Assembly (NCBI RefSeq): GCF_037975245.1
Contig: NC_092582.1
Coordinates: 15,331,077 to 15,395,076 of the forward strand
Origin: Apostichopus japonicus
Lineage: Eukaryota > Echinodermata > Holothuroidea > Aspidochirotida > Stichopodidae
Reading direction: 5' to 3'
DNA: 64,000 nt
Shown here: piece by piece, positions 1-11,926 of the stretch
Layout: the number at the start of each line of letters is the position of its first letter
Numbering within the stretch: position 1 is the first letter of the stretch
Translations under genes and position numbers: made by a program
The notes under the pieces: model-generated
The model's input: the letters and a program-made list of their open reading frames with translations, nothing else
Told to the model about the DNA's origin: nothing
Database searches by the model: none

Positions 1-86
1 TATTAACCAGCTTTATACAAACATACACACATACCCACACCCATATACATACATCATCTTCGCTTTCGGATATGACGCCATTTCAA

Positions 87-91
<5 letters not shown>

Positions 92-117
<26 letters not shown>

Positions 118-187
118 GAGGAATAACGGAAAAACTGTTAAACAACTATGCTGCATTTAGAGAAAGGCTGAATCTCGAGTGAGATAC

Positions 188-252
<65 letters not shown>
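92..252. repeat. Two (TA)n microsatellites
   Basis: Uninterrupted TA dinucleotides run over 92-117 and again over 193-252, separated by unique sequence. The second run ends three bases before a TGACGTCA palindrome. Confidence 0.95.
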
Positions 253-254
<2 letters not shown>

Positions 255-255
<1 letters not shown>

Positions 256-262
256 GACGTCA
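255..262. promoter_or_regulatory. CRE-like palindrome TGACGTCA
   Basis: A perfect 8-bp cAMP-response-element consensus abuts a (TA)n run. No gene start is recognised nearby, so function is unproven. Confidence 0.25.
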
Positions 263-507
263 TATGCGAGAACGAAGATGATGAATATACAACCAGTCAT
301 TTTCATTATGTGTTTTCAAACAAGATGATACAACAAAAGGGTCTATGCAGACAAAAAGAAAAGTATTTTTAATCTTTCTATCCATCGCTTACAACAACCC
401 TCAACCCAGTCCCGAGCCCCATTTATTTATGCATTATTTATCAATCTAGTTAATCTCTAACCGTGAATTCGAAGGCTGTAATCTGAACCAAAGTGTCTTA
501 GCAAACG

Positions 508-527
508 TCTCTCTCTCCCTCTCCCTG

Positions 528-565
<38 letters not shown>

Positions 566-566
566 C
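508..566. repeat. (TC)n/(TA)n compound microsatellite
   Basis: CT/TC dinucleotides pass directly into TA dinucleotides, then into an ATATACATCT repeat. Confidence 0.9.
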
Positions 567-1333
567 ATCTATATACATCTATATTAATATATTAAAATGT
601 TACACTTAAATAGACCAATCAATTGATGAAAGGTTCATTAATTCTGCAGTTTGCCCATTTTTCTATTTCTTTCTTTCGTTGGTTAGTTTTTCTTTTCTTT
701 TACTTTCACCTTTCTGTTCGTTTTACCTCGTTCCGTCGCTCCGAACGGCACCGTCATATGACAAGCCCATTAGACTTACATACGATATGCCTGTCTCAAG
801 ACCAACTCGTCCTATTCATGAGTTTTAGATAAGAAATTAAACAACAAATTGTTTAAGATTGGATTGTTTTAACAGGTGCACGATGTAGGCCGTTGTCGGG
901 GGTCGTCTTTATGGGGTTTTTTTTATTATAAACTTAACTTAACTTTACTTATTCTTCTTCTTTTTTTATTATTATTATTATTTATAGTTAAGAGGACACA
1001 AAGAACATCAGCACAAGGACGCCCATCCCATAATGATTGCCAACTAGACTACTCCAGAGGAGGCACGTGCCGTGCGATAAAACACCCCCAAATCTAAGCG
1101 ACTCGTTTCTCGAGAATCAATTATGACATAATAAATTATTTATTAGTATAGCATAACCCGGTAGAGATCAAATTCTCGGTACCTCTTATCCGAAAAGGCG
1201 GGGGGGACAAGTCTGCAGTTGTGTGCATATATTTGGCCGGCATCAAGCACGCTCTCACAATTTGCTAGAAGCGAACGTCTTTTTGATTAAGCAAACAATT
1301 GGATAAGTGGTTAAACTAACACGTTAAGGATTT

Positions 1334-1363
1334 AATATATATATATATATGTATATATTTATA

Positions 1364-1455
<92 letters not shown>
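1334..1455. repeat. Long (TA)n microsatellite
   Basis: About 120 bp of TA dinucleotide with a few GTATATA interruptions in its left third. The Ile/Tyr-alternating reading frame across it is a translation of the repeat, not a protein. Confidence 0.95.
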
Positions 1456-1459
<4 letters not shown>

Positions 1460-2211
1460 TAAAGATTGTGTTATAGTGGGTTGTGGAGTGATTAAAACCA
1501 CCGTAATTATTGTTTTAAGATCTTTCTGATGATGACAGAATTGAGTGAGTTGGAGATGATGAGTTGATTATTCTCATTTGTGTCCGTGTGCGTGTGTGTG
1601 TGTGTTTATTATAAAGATAAACAAACATAGCTGTATAACCTATCTACTCCTTAATGTAGCATATATTAGTTGCATAGCGCGTACTGGGAACAATAGAGAC
1701 TGAAAGCAGACGATGTTCGCTTGTCAGATAATTTGAGAAGGGGATAAAAAAAAAACGGATGGGAGGATGTCGAAGAGGGGAGAAGTCTTTTGACAAATGT
1801 AATTTAAGAACAGGAAACCAATAAAGTGGCATCGGTTCTTCATCTCTTCAAATTTCTTCTCCTGTTTTTTTATTATAATATTTTTTATTTATTTTTTACT
1901 TTTTCGACAGTTCAACGTGTCTTTTGTTCATATACAGGCCTATATAAGGGCGACCGCGATACCGTGCAGTTTTTTTACCGGTCTTATTGGAATATTATGG
2001 GAAGCCGTTTATGCAGGTATAATTAGTTTGTGATATCAATTGCACATATTCTTTTTTTTTTTGGGGGGGGGGGGGGTGTTAGATCTCAGGTATTAAGTTG
2101 ATGGAGTGTTATATGCATAGAGCTATGGATATGGAATGATGAGCCTAAGGGGGTAATCACAAGGAAAGTCAATAAAAAAAACACAAAGGGAAAACGTTTC
2201 CTTGTTAGAAG

Positions 2212-2230
2212 TGACGTCAAAGTGACGTCA
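2212..2230. promoter_or_regulatory. Tandem pair of CRE-like TGACGTCA sites
   Basis: Two perfect TGACGTCA palindromes lie at 2212-2219 and 2223-2230, 11 bp apart start to start (about one helical turn). This is the kind of spacing seen in CREB/ATF-responsive promoters, but no transcript start can be tied to it. Confidence 0.3.
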
Positions 2231-2410
2231 GCAGCTTTTTTTTTCTCGTGCGTAGTCGTTTATTTTAATACGTGACCAGTAACTAAAGAAAAAAATATTA
2301 ATTCAAATAATTACTCACATAAGACATGTTGTTATTACTAGAACCGTCCCCACAACGAGCGTAACACAAATTTGTGCCCCTCGCCCCCCCCCCCCCCCTC
2401 AAAAAAAAAA

Positions 2411-2490
2411 ATCGGTTCAAATGGGTAGGTATGGCCTCCCGCTTTTCACAGACCTAAGTCCGCACCACTCGTCCACACTGATTCTATTGG
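2411..2490 (-). mobile_element. tRNA-like SINE head, inverted copy
   Basis: Read on the minus strand this is a diverged copy of 2623-2712, sharing the block around GACTTAGGTCTGTGA and an A-box-like GACGAGTGG. The two copies face each other across about 130 bp. It is probably one member of an inverted SINE pair. Confidence 0.5.
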
Positions 2491-2622
2491 CGTGACTCAA
2501 AAAAGTGGTAATACTGTGTGTATTGTCAGATTCAAAAGCACCAGGGGTGCACTCTGTACAATCGTAACACGTGCGTAATACGCTCTCATTGACAGTTGTA
2601 CGTAGCCATTAATACGCATTAA

Positions 2623-2712
2623 CACCAGTAGAATCACTATGGCTGAGTGGTACGGGCTTAGGTCTGTGACAAGAAGGTCCGGGGTGCGATTTATACCTTC
2701 GCCTGATGAGTC
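2623..2712 (+). mobile_element. tRNA-derived SINE head
   Basis: A pol III A-box-like TATGGCTGAGTGGTACGG is followed about 45 bp later by a degenerate B-box-like GGGGTGCGATTTATACC, the layout of a class II (Ser/Leu-type) tRNA. It lacks a clean acceptor stem, so it is read as a SINE head rather than a functional tRNA gene. Confidence 0.5.
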
Positions 2713-3109
2713 CCACAAGGAGTCGACGAAACCGGGAGTGAAATGGAATTTTTCTGTTGTGTTAATCTTTGTTAGTTAAATATATATATATATGTAATAT
2801 CACTTGATATATATATTTATACATAAAGGGGCACTGATGGAATTAATACCAAATAAACTATATATGACTATACAGGATGCGCATTTGGGAACAAAGAAAC
2901 AACGGATTACATATATTCGTGGAACTGGTAGTTGTTAATGGGTCCAAGTCTTTGTTGGGGTCAGTGATTTGCGACTATATACGAAAGATCCAATCGATTT
3001 CTTTTCGTTTATACGTTCAGTTACAGATTTGAAGTTCGAGGCAATTACAATACATTTTAAGTTTTTGAGGGAATGTCTTTGAAGATTGAAATGTTCGGAA
3101 ACGGGGAAT

Positions 3110-3285
3110 CCTGCAAAATTATGGCACGATTTGACTTTTTGTGATTCTTAAAACGAAAGCGGAACCGAGAACCTGTTTCACTTACATAGGTGCCCTCTTT
3201 ACAGAGAATACAGTAGAATATGTAAATGACATTTCTAGAATCACAAGAGAGGGAAGGGGGTCTTAGACCATAGTCAACATTGAGC
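3110..3285 (-). mobile_element. Penelope-like element remnant (GIY-YIG endonuclease part)
   Basis: The minus-strand frame reads a Cys-rich start CDSRNVIYIFYC, then CKEGTYVSETGSRFRFRFKNHKKS. This matches the layout of the GIY-YIG endonuclease at the C-terminus of Penelope-like retroelements: a hydrophobic strand with paired Cys, then Y-V-x-E-T-G and an R-rich helix ending in NHKKS. The usual downstream segment (a His-containing VxxHF region) is not recognisable, which suggests frameshift and decay. Its upstream side is cut by the inverted-end element at 3287. No reverse transcriptase domain is visible. It is a dead fragment. Confidence 0.6.
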
Positions 3286-3286
3286 A

Positions 3287-3640
3287 GTGGCGTAGGAAGG
3301 TACTTTTGAGTGGGGGGGGGGGGCTGAAGACTGATGGCCGGCCTGGGGGAGGGTCTAAGGGGAGGGGATGTCCCCCTTTTTGAAATTTTTTGCATTTCCA
3401 GGTGGCCCCAGATGCAATTTGGTGCAATATAGCACACTTCAACACCCACTCCATTTGGTAAATAATTTTGCATTTTCACCTGGCCTTAGATGCAATTTGG
3501 TGCTCCAAATGAGATTTTTTTATCATTTGGAAATGAAAAAGGGGTTTTCTGACTTGCGAAGCGGGGGGCGGAATGATACTTCCGCCCCCATATTTTTCAC
3601 TGGGGGCTGGCGCCCCCAGCCCCCCGGTTCCTACGCCCTT
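3287..3640. mobile_element. MITE-like element with GGCGTAGGA inverted ends (copy 1)
   Basis: The left end reads TGGCGTAGGAA followed by a G tract and GGCTGAAG. The right end is its inverted counterpart, CAGCCCCCCGGTTCCTACGCC. Length is about 354 bp, close to the second copy at 9964-10327. Inside, a motif GATGCAATTTGGTGC occurs twice. It carries no coding capacity, as expected for a non-autonomous element. It interrupts the Penelope-like fragment. Confidence 0.5.
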
Positions 3641-5155
3641 GACATTAAGAATTTAACCATGTTGAGTGTCCGGGGTAATATGTGGCACCGAGGGTTTCCG
3701 CAACGGAAATAACCAGCGGAGGTGGAAACTGGGTAAGGAAGCCTGGAGGAAGTAAGTAGAAATCTAAGGTTGGGGGAAGGGGGGGTGGGGTTGACGAAAA
3801 GCTAGCATGGCGGATACCTTAAAACGATTCTCCTACAGACTGATCGTCTTTGAATTAAGTAAAATGCTGTTTGATAGAGCTCATGAAGGATCCGATGGGG
3901 GAGGGGGGGGGGGTGTTGTAATCAGTCAAAAACGGAATTTTTGTGCTAGGATTTGTGGACTTTTTTGCTCAATTTGTCTGCTTTAGAAATAGAAAGTATA
4001 ATTAAGTGAAGGGATTATCCGACGTTCAAGAAATAACCAGTTAAAATGGATACCTGGTATCCATAATCACGTGGGTCGGGGCAAATGCGTTTGAGTCTAA
4101 GGCATAATTGGCTGTATAAACAATATAATTCTGGAAACTATGTGGAAGTTGCAGACAGACAGACAGACAGACATGTATATAATAGTGTTGCACTGTTTCG
4201 TATAAAGTAGTGCATGTCGTGTAGGTACACACAGAGTGTGCTAAGAACACCTGTTGTTATTTTGAGCTAATTTAATATTTAAGCAGTATTTAAAGGGACT
4301 CTATTACGTAGCCCCTAGATTGTACTTTTAACCGTTGTCCATGTTGGAGTTCGTTGTATTACAGGGGGTTGTACTTTTTCTCTAAAGAATTTGCGGTTAT
4401 ACCCTTCCGTAACAATTAACGTTGTTTACCATCGAATGACAAATCGGCATTATGTCGGGACTTCAAACAATTTTTCCAGATTTGTTGAACCTTAAACGAA
4501 TTACTTTGTTGCACCAAATAAGAGTGTCTATCTGCATTTGTCACGCTTAACGGTTTGACTTTGGAAAAACAATTTCGTCGTGTTAATTGTTCTGAAAATC
4601 ACAGCAGAACGAAAATAATCACTTGTATTACGATTCTATCAATGACCTATGATAATATACATTGATGAGGTCGCTTTTGGAAGCCAAGTTATTTGTTTGC
4701 ATACCAAAGATTTTTTTTTTGTGTGTTCTTCTCTCTTTTCATTTTTATGTGGATAGACTATAACACGGGCGTTCAACTTAAGAAGTTGAAGATAAACTAA
4801 ATAAATAAGGATCTCGTCATCAGTATAAGTTATAGAAAGAAAATGGAATATCTATACAGAGGGCTCACTTGACAAAACCATTAGACCAGGCTCTTCACAG
4901 GCTTGCTCTTTAATCACGATGTTCCTGTTTCGTGTAATCGTTGAAGGAAACAAAACAGACAACACAAACGTGAGACTATTTCGCCCCAGAGCTGTGTAAC
5001 GCGTTTACATTTCATAAATTTGTGGTAATAGATCCTATTACTAAACGCGCTTTTGGTAACTGAACCCTATATATCCAGACCAGATTAAGTTTTGAAAGCC
5101 GGTCGGTTTGTCACATGATGGGAGACTTTATTGAGTCAATAGGGAAAACACGTGA

Positions 5156-5158
<3 letters not shown>

Positions 5159-5211
<53 letters not shown>
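5159..5211. repeat. (TA)n microsatellite
   Basis: TA dinucleotides run about 53 bp and grade into TACA tetranucleotides on the right. The overlapping Ile/Tyr frames are repeat translations. Confidence 0.95.
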
Positions 5212-5218
<7 letters not shown>

Positions 5219-8200
5219 CATACATACATTTATGCACCCACATATACATACATACAAACAAAAGTACTATATTGAGGGACGGCTGGATCTCCGTAAGATC
5301 TATACGAAATATAAATTTGGCTACAAAGAAGGAAATTAAACAGCCAATAAATTGGTTTGCACATCTTTTGAGCAATCTATATAGCTCTTATTTAGTGCAG
5401 GATTATTCACATACATCTCTGTTACCGTACATGAAGCTTTAAACACCCTAACCCTCCTAACATCACGACATTCTGGAAGTTTTTCATCTTCTTCTTCTTT
5501 TTTACGCACACATCCATGTGCCACACGAACAGAGAACAAAACCTATTATTTTGGTTCAAGAGGGAAGATGGCCCTTGTGTTGGTTTCTTAACTTTTGGTG
5601 CGCTTTTGTGTGAGCCTAATTAAACATAATGACACCTGCCCCTTCGATCGATAGAAAACCCTGCTGTCATGGCAGGATCATAGCGTACACTATCGTGTTA
5701 GGCTAATGACAGCAGGCTGACCAAGTTATGCCTGGCGCGTGCCATACCCGTCCACGGCGGTTAATGAATTTTATGTCTCCCCTCATAAATAATATGAAAG
5801 AGGAGATATTGATTGGACTTGGATATGAATAGTATTGGACGGGTTTCCTTTCCCTCTTTCTAAAGACTGACAAACAACCGTGGAAAGCTTATAGGCCTAT
5901 TCAAGTATATAATGGAGGAGATATTTTTTTTGTGGTGAGGGGGAATGTGTGGTTTTGAGGTATAAAGTGTTTGTGAAAACACTTTAAATCGAGTTATTTC
6001 GTTTTTTATATACATATATATATATATATATATTTTTTCCCCCTTCTCTCTTTTTAACATGGTTAGTTTAATACGGGGGCCGGTTATACATCGATCTCTT
6101 TTTGTGTTTTTGTTTAAAGATTACAAGACGCATTACTGTTACAAAACGGGACAAATTAACAAGATTCATTGAAGCTATAGTAAATTGGAGATATGTGAAC
6201 AAAATGTAATAACTTATTAGCCTTGTGATAGTTAACCATGCAAGCATTTCATTAGCGTAAATAATAGCGAGTGATTGGACATAAAGGGGCAAAACGGGGG
6301 TATGAAGCAAAAGAGAGACAAAGAGATCGTAATCGTTGTCATGAAGTGGGGATTAAATCGTACGGCTTAGACTATGCGGCCCAATACTGTGTAAATGGTT
6401 ATTGCGAAGTAATGGTGGTAAGGGTAGCATACGCCCATTTAATGCCCCATTGACTTACACACTAAATCACAAAAGTAATGTGGTCTCTAAGTCTAGATAG
6501 AAGTTCTCACTAGCTAAACGCTACCCATCACTGGATAGCTGACAAGTTGGCCTTTCATGGCACCATCAATTTTCCGTATAATAACCGTGATTTTTTTTTT
6601 TTTTTATATGTGAGCCTGAAGTTTTCGCCACTTGTAAACAAACCTTTTTACTCAGTAGTAAACAATTTTCGTACTCTGCTCTTCAACATCCAAGCAACAA
6701 AAAACCAGATCCTAATTGATAGCATATCAAAAAAAGTTGTTCTCATGCTGCTTATTGGCACCTTTCCTGAAGTAAAACACTTGGGCGGATTGATATTGAC
6801 GCTAACAGGGGTATGTCACCGTATTGGCACTATCTGCGTGCGCGGCTCTCCTTATTACAAAAAAAAAATCAAGACAGTCGACAAGAAGTAAACCCACACT
6901 TAGATTGGTTCAATAAGGCCCACAGACAGGACGTCTGATCTGCTTCTATCGGAGGTGGGGGGGGGTGCGCCCCCAAATGCTCACACTATCTTCAGACTGG
7001 TTAAAATTGTATAACCCACGAAGTAGGCAATATTTAAACTTGTACAACATAAACGTGGTTATAAATTGATGAAAATAATAGCACCAGTTTGCACCTAAGC
7101 CGAAATAAAAGTTTCTCAAAGTGGAGGGGACATCCAAGTGGGAGGGGGGGGGGGTGCATGGTGGGAGTAGGAACGAAACTTGGGCCCCAACATGGCCATG
7201 GGCCTGAGTGCAACCTAATATAAATGCATCATAATTACAAGTGAAATGTGGAAAATTATATTTTTGCAGTTCGTCCTTACTGAGAATTGCATATAGACTA
7301 TGGGAATCTTCGAGATGTGGGAACAGGGAGGTGGGGGGGGGAGGGTTAAATGCGGGTAGGGGGAAGCGGTGTGAGAAGCAGTGATTCTTACTCTAAGAAG
7401 AAAGTCCTCGAGGCGAATAGTTGAACAACAGCCGAGACTAAAACATGCATGCTCTTTGAAGTGCATGTATAAGTCGCCAGCCTATACATACACCTCTCCC
7501 TCATAAATCCATTACACATTCCCCTTTGTAAGATGTGACAATGGCTATGTGTACTGTTAATGTTTAACATGATCACTGCTGAGTAGGTACACTAAATTCG
7601 TTTTAGTTAAACATTAGTAAACGTGTCAGATTTCTTCATATATGTATAATTTACTTCATACAAACTATACACCGTTCGGAAAACGTGCAAAATGATGACG
7701 GAAATAATAGTTATCATCATCATAATATTAATAATAGTAAAGAAAATGAACTGCTATAACAACCGCAAGCTTATCTACTGAGAAAGGCAGGTGTGTACTT
7801 TAAACGAGAAAGTATAGATTAGTTAAAGGCGTGACGTTTTGGTCGTGGTATGTAGGGGTCTTTATCAAACGTCAAACGTAGGTTCAAATGTTTACATTTG
7901 ATAAAGATGGAATCGGGCGTCAGCCGGCTCAATCTATTAACCTTACTTTATGTAGTTTACACTTGAACTTGACATAAATATCTTTGCTGCAATGGGTTAC
8001 ACAAGCTGCCGAGTGAAAATTGCCTACGTCATGCATTGGCTCGATTTACTCAACTGTGCCGGGTGGAATTTGATATATAGGCATGTCACTGTAATGTTAA
8101 ATACCCTCAAAACCAGAGGAATCAAGGGTTTCCTCTCATGGGTGGTGGGACGTGGAGTGAGGAGCGGGGGGTGAAGGGAGAGTCTCGTCCACACCAAATT

Positions 8201-8976
8201 TTTAGTGTGGAAGAATTTATCACCTTGAATACACATCACTATATAATCTTCGTACAAGTGATTTCAAAATTTGTATTTTCTTCGAATGTTGGTGGGTGGG
8301 GCGGGGGGGGGGGGCGGAGGAGTGGTTTCGGCAACAAAGAGTCATGGTATAAGTAGGCCCTACATAGTCATAGCCAAATTTATATTCAACCATCACTGCT
8401 AATTGTTTTATCATCGGTACATTTCTTGGACAATAACCACTCTCCTTCATGCAACCTTCGTATGATTTAATACGAAAAAAAAAAAAAAAAAAATGAACAG
8501 GTAGGGCAGATCACTAATTTTCAACAGGCATGTAACTCACCACACAGACAGACATGTACATACAGACACACAAACATGTTTATGCAAATTAACAGAGAAC
8601 TTCCTGTCGCTTTAACCCACATGCACCTGATTAGAATTATTGCAGTCGTTTATTACACAAATTTCTAACCTATTGAACTTTCAAACTTTGACATCCTGAG
8701 TTTATTTTATTGGTTATTCCACTGTTAACGTTCAGTTCTTAACAAACAGAGACAAAAGAAAATCCCAAGGTAATTGGTTGTGTAAGAATGTTTTCCTAAT
8801 TTTGAAAGACAAGTCAAACGTTCCAAATAAGCATCGATATATTTAATTCAGCCCGGGTCATAACATTCAAATTTTGGGTAGAGGGTAGACATTCCCCAAT
8901 TGTTTAGTAGTGTGGTACTAACACATTTCTCCCACCCTTCACCGCACCCCACTGTTTGTGGTATGGTGCCCTTACT

Positions 8977-9009
8977 ATACTACTACTACTACTACTTCTA
9001 CTACTACTT

Positions 9010-9045
<36 letters not shown>

Positions 9046-9051
9046 CTACTT
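8977..9051. repeat. (CTA)n microsatellite, expanded SINE tail
   Basis: About 75 bp of CTA trinucleotide with a few CTT/CCT variants. On the minus strand it directly follows the 3' end of the SINE at 9055-9283, so it most likely grew from that element's tail. The Leu-rich frame across it is not a protein. Confidence 0.85.
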
Positions 9052-9054
9052 ATG

Positions 9055-9283
9055 ATAATATTTTTTACGAAGTTTAAGCGACCACGAAAGTGGGAGAATC
9101 CCGCAAGGACTTACGGATTACAACTTTCACGCAGGGTGGCTTCCAATTCAACATTTTACTTCAAATTTGGAATTTTTTTTCAATTTAGAAAGTCATTTCA
9201 GATGGGAAAACCGTTGCTTGGTCTTTGGATTAAAAACCCACCTTACTATGCCACCGCCTGTATCCACTCGGCCACAACACCGG
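9055..9283 (-). mobile_element. tRNA-derived SINE, family A (copy 1)
   Basis: On the minus strand the element starts with GGTGTTGTGGCCGAGTGGAT, a Ser/Leu-type tRNA A-box region. It then continues into a non-tRNA body shared with 59855-60110, including GTTGAATTGGAAGCCACC and a CCCAC-TTCGTGGTCGCTTA block. Compared with that copy it lacks the B-box half of the tRNA region, an internal deletion. It ends in a TAG trinucleotide tail. Confidence 0.75.
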
Positions 9284-9963
9284 TAATGGAGTTTCACTTT
9301 TCCCCTCTTTGTTTTGTCAGTTAAACATGGGATAATAAATAACCTCTGCATACACACAAAAACAATTAACAGCGCACACACTGGTCTAAGCAATTTGCTC
9401 AATACTCATTAGCATGCTCTTCGACAGCCTTCTGCCGGGCGCAGAAAGCTTGCTTGCCCGCCAGTTAAATTTTGTGCTTAGCCCCACCCCAAGAAGTATG
9501 GCACTCGGTTAGACTCGATGTCACTTAACGATACTGCAGAAATGTTTACTACATGTTTCTAAATCAGACGAAAGCCCAAGAAATAGTTAATATATCTGAA
9601 TTATCTGAATGAGATTTGAAAAGTATAAATAGCATCGAAATGGAATTACCGCGTAACTTAACTTTAAATGATGCTACTTTAAATAGGGGTCCAATGTAGT
9701 GGGTGGGTTGGTGCAAGTAAGGGTACATTTGTATAACATTATGTTTTTTTTTTCTCCATTCGCTGATCAAGATTTTGTAATCAAGAAAGAGGTGGATTAT
9801 TGTGTATATATATATATATATATACAATAAAAATTTAAAATAAAAATTTATTTTTGTCTTTTTTTTACGTTTTTGGTCATTTTGTTAAACTATTTACTTT
9901 CTGTAATGGAGGTGGGTTTGCTTGCAAACGCTGAATTAAAAATATTGGAGGTCTTAAAATGAC

Positions 9964-10327
9964 CATGGGCGTAGGAGGCGGGGGGGGGGGTTCGGGGGCT
10001 GCAGCCCCCAACCCCCCAAAATTGTGAAAATTCTGGCAATATTCTGAGAATTTTTCGGGCACCTACTGAAAGAAATATAATTTGCAATGTGTTTTCAATG
10101 GTTAAACTGATATTATTATTATCATTATTATTGTAACGACTTCCCCAATAATTCTAACCAATATGGAAGGGTAATGACACGGCAAATGATTGTAAGTTAT
10201 TGGCATGCGATTTAATAACCGATGCATGCCTCTATGATATGCACATTAACGTGGTGAACAATTTTGGTGATATGTTTCGGGCAAGTCGTTACAGCCCCCC
10301 AAATCAAATTGGGCTCCTACGCCTATG
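9964..10327. mobile_element. MITE-like element with GGCGTAGGA inverted ends (copy 2)
   Basis: The left end is CATGGGCGTAGGAGGC plus a G tract and a GGGGCTGCAGCCCC palindrome. The right end is AGCCCCCC...GGGCTCCTACGCCTATG, its inverted match. Length is about 364 bp, similar to copy 1. The interior is non-coding, with an ATT trinucleotide patch near 10115. A related GGGGGG/CAGCCCCCC piece sits near 29070-29130 inside DDX31. Confidence 0.5.
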
Positions 10328-10980
10328 AACATGGCCTTTAAGTTATAGTGATGGACATTAGTTTCACTGTCGACACTGTCTAACATTTCTACATTGAAAA
10401 TATGAAAGGAAAAGAACAAGAAAGTTAAAAGGCTCCACATCTCAGCCATTGTATGACATCACAGAGTCACAAACTAACAGCTCCCAGAAATGGCTTTTAA
10501 AGTATGATCATATCTCTCAAGAAGCGGAAGAAAGATTTCTCTTAGCTGTTTGGGAGGAGTTGTTATTCATCATAATTATCTCTATCATGGAAGATTAAAG
10601 GCATTGAAGACTCGCCTCAAACCGTGTGCGGCCATCTGAAAAAGTTAACTTTCTGTTGCTTGCAAGTGACGTTTTGTTTGTGTTGCTACAAAATGCAGAC
10701 AGTAATGAAACGTGATACCTTGTTATCTTTAGCTGGACCTAAGATGTCCATCGCTGTATGGTTTATACTGTGCTGTCGGTATTGACCGCAGCTGTATGTA
10801 CTGACTGTACACTAGTGTCTAAATACCGATGGTAGCAAGCTGTGTGTGTATTTTTTGGGATAGATGGTGGTGTTTAACACTTCTGTTACACTTCATTAGA
10901 AACTAGATAAGAGTACCTGCATTAGATGTTTCTTTTAGCGCGAGTCTTCACACCCTTTAAAACTTGACAGTTGGGTTGGT

Positions 10981-11177
10981 GTCTCCATTGGTAAATTTAT
11001 TTTGCAAAACTTCTACTTATGTTAATAATGTTACAATGATCATAAAGAAACAGAAACAAAGGAATTTCTCTTACACAATTCTCCATTAGTCTCCATTAGT
11101 ACATTTATTTTGCAAATCTTCTACATAAGTCAATAACGTTACCATGATCATAAAAAACAACCCATTTCTCTTACATA
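10981..11177. repeat. Direct duplication, unit about 109 bp
   Basis: The block beginning GTCTCCATTGGTAAATTTAT at 10981 recurs from 11090 as GTCTCCATTAGTACATTTAT. Both run through a GTTAC-ATGATCATAAA motif and a TTTCTCTTACA motif, with about 15% divergence. Confidence 0.8.
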
Positions 11178-11512
11178 TTTTATATGTAAATAAAAAAATA
11201 ATAAAAAGTACTTGTAAGAAAGAGATAGTTAAAGGAATTATATTTAAAGGTATTATGCATTTAAGTAAAATACGTACTGTTTAAATATTGATTGTATATG
11301 TAAACAGAATATAAAACAAGGCAACACTTTTTACTTGACAAAACTTGAAAAATTCTTTTCAAGCAGCTTGTCTCACTACCAGTGTGTCAACATTTTTCTC
11401 CTTTTCTTTTTAATGGAAAACAAGGACGAAATTTATGCAAGGTTCAGCGAACTCTCACTGGCACCCCCCCCCCACCCCAGCCAATAATTGGCTGTAAAGG
11501 GAATTACCACCA

Positions 11513-11600
11513 ACTAATGGCCGAATATCTTACTTGGTAGAGCGCTGGGCTTGTGACCCCAGAGGTCACTCATTCAAATCCCATTCTAGCCATAACTTTC
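11513..11600 (+). mobile_element. tRNA-like SINE head
   Basis: An A-box-like TTACTTGGTAGAGCGCTGGG is followed by a B-box-like ATTCAAATCCCATTC, with tRNA-like spacing. A piece near 39020-39075 carries a related second half (GGTCATTGGTTTGAATCTCA). There is no matching acceptor stem, so a functional tRNA is unlikely. Confidence 0.5.
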
Positions 11601-11920
11601 TTTGTTCTTTTCCATTGTTTAAAAATTTTCTGGTCAGTGTCTCCATGATTATTAATTTACACTTTGTATCATGTGACAGATTTCATCCAATGAGAGTTCA
11701 GTATTATTTCAATGACATGATATGTTATGACATGATATGGTTGCTAACAACAGCTGAGAGAATTTCTTTATCAAGTATAAATGAATGAAAGATGTAACTC
11801 CTTTGAAATAAAACCATTAAATCTCTGAGAAATACCATTACCCATATAAACAAAATGGCTAACATTATTGAGCTGTGAGCCTACCTACTAGCAAATGACT
11901 AAATATGAAATTTCATTAGT

Positions 11921-11926
11921 TTTATT
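11921..11926 (-). terminator. Candidate FPGS polyadenylation signal
   Basis: AATAAA on the minus strand lies about 230 bases beyond the FPGS stop codon, in the expected position for a short 3' UTR. Other signals farther on are possible. Confidence 0.35.

Noticed and set aside
5136-5442. Overlapping ORFs rich in Ile/Tyr on both strands
   Set aside because: They translate the (TA)n microsatellite. Length comes from the repeat, not from coding selection.
8956-9324. 122-codon frame with a poly-Leu run
   Set aside because: It reads through a (CTA)n microsatellite and then an inverted SINE.
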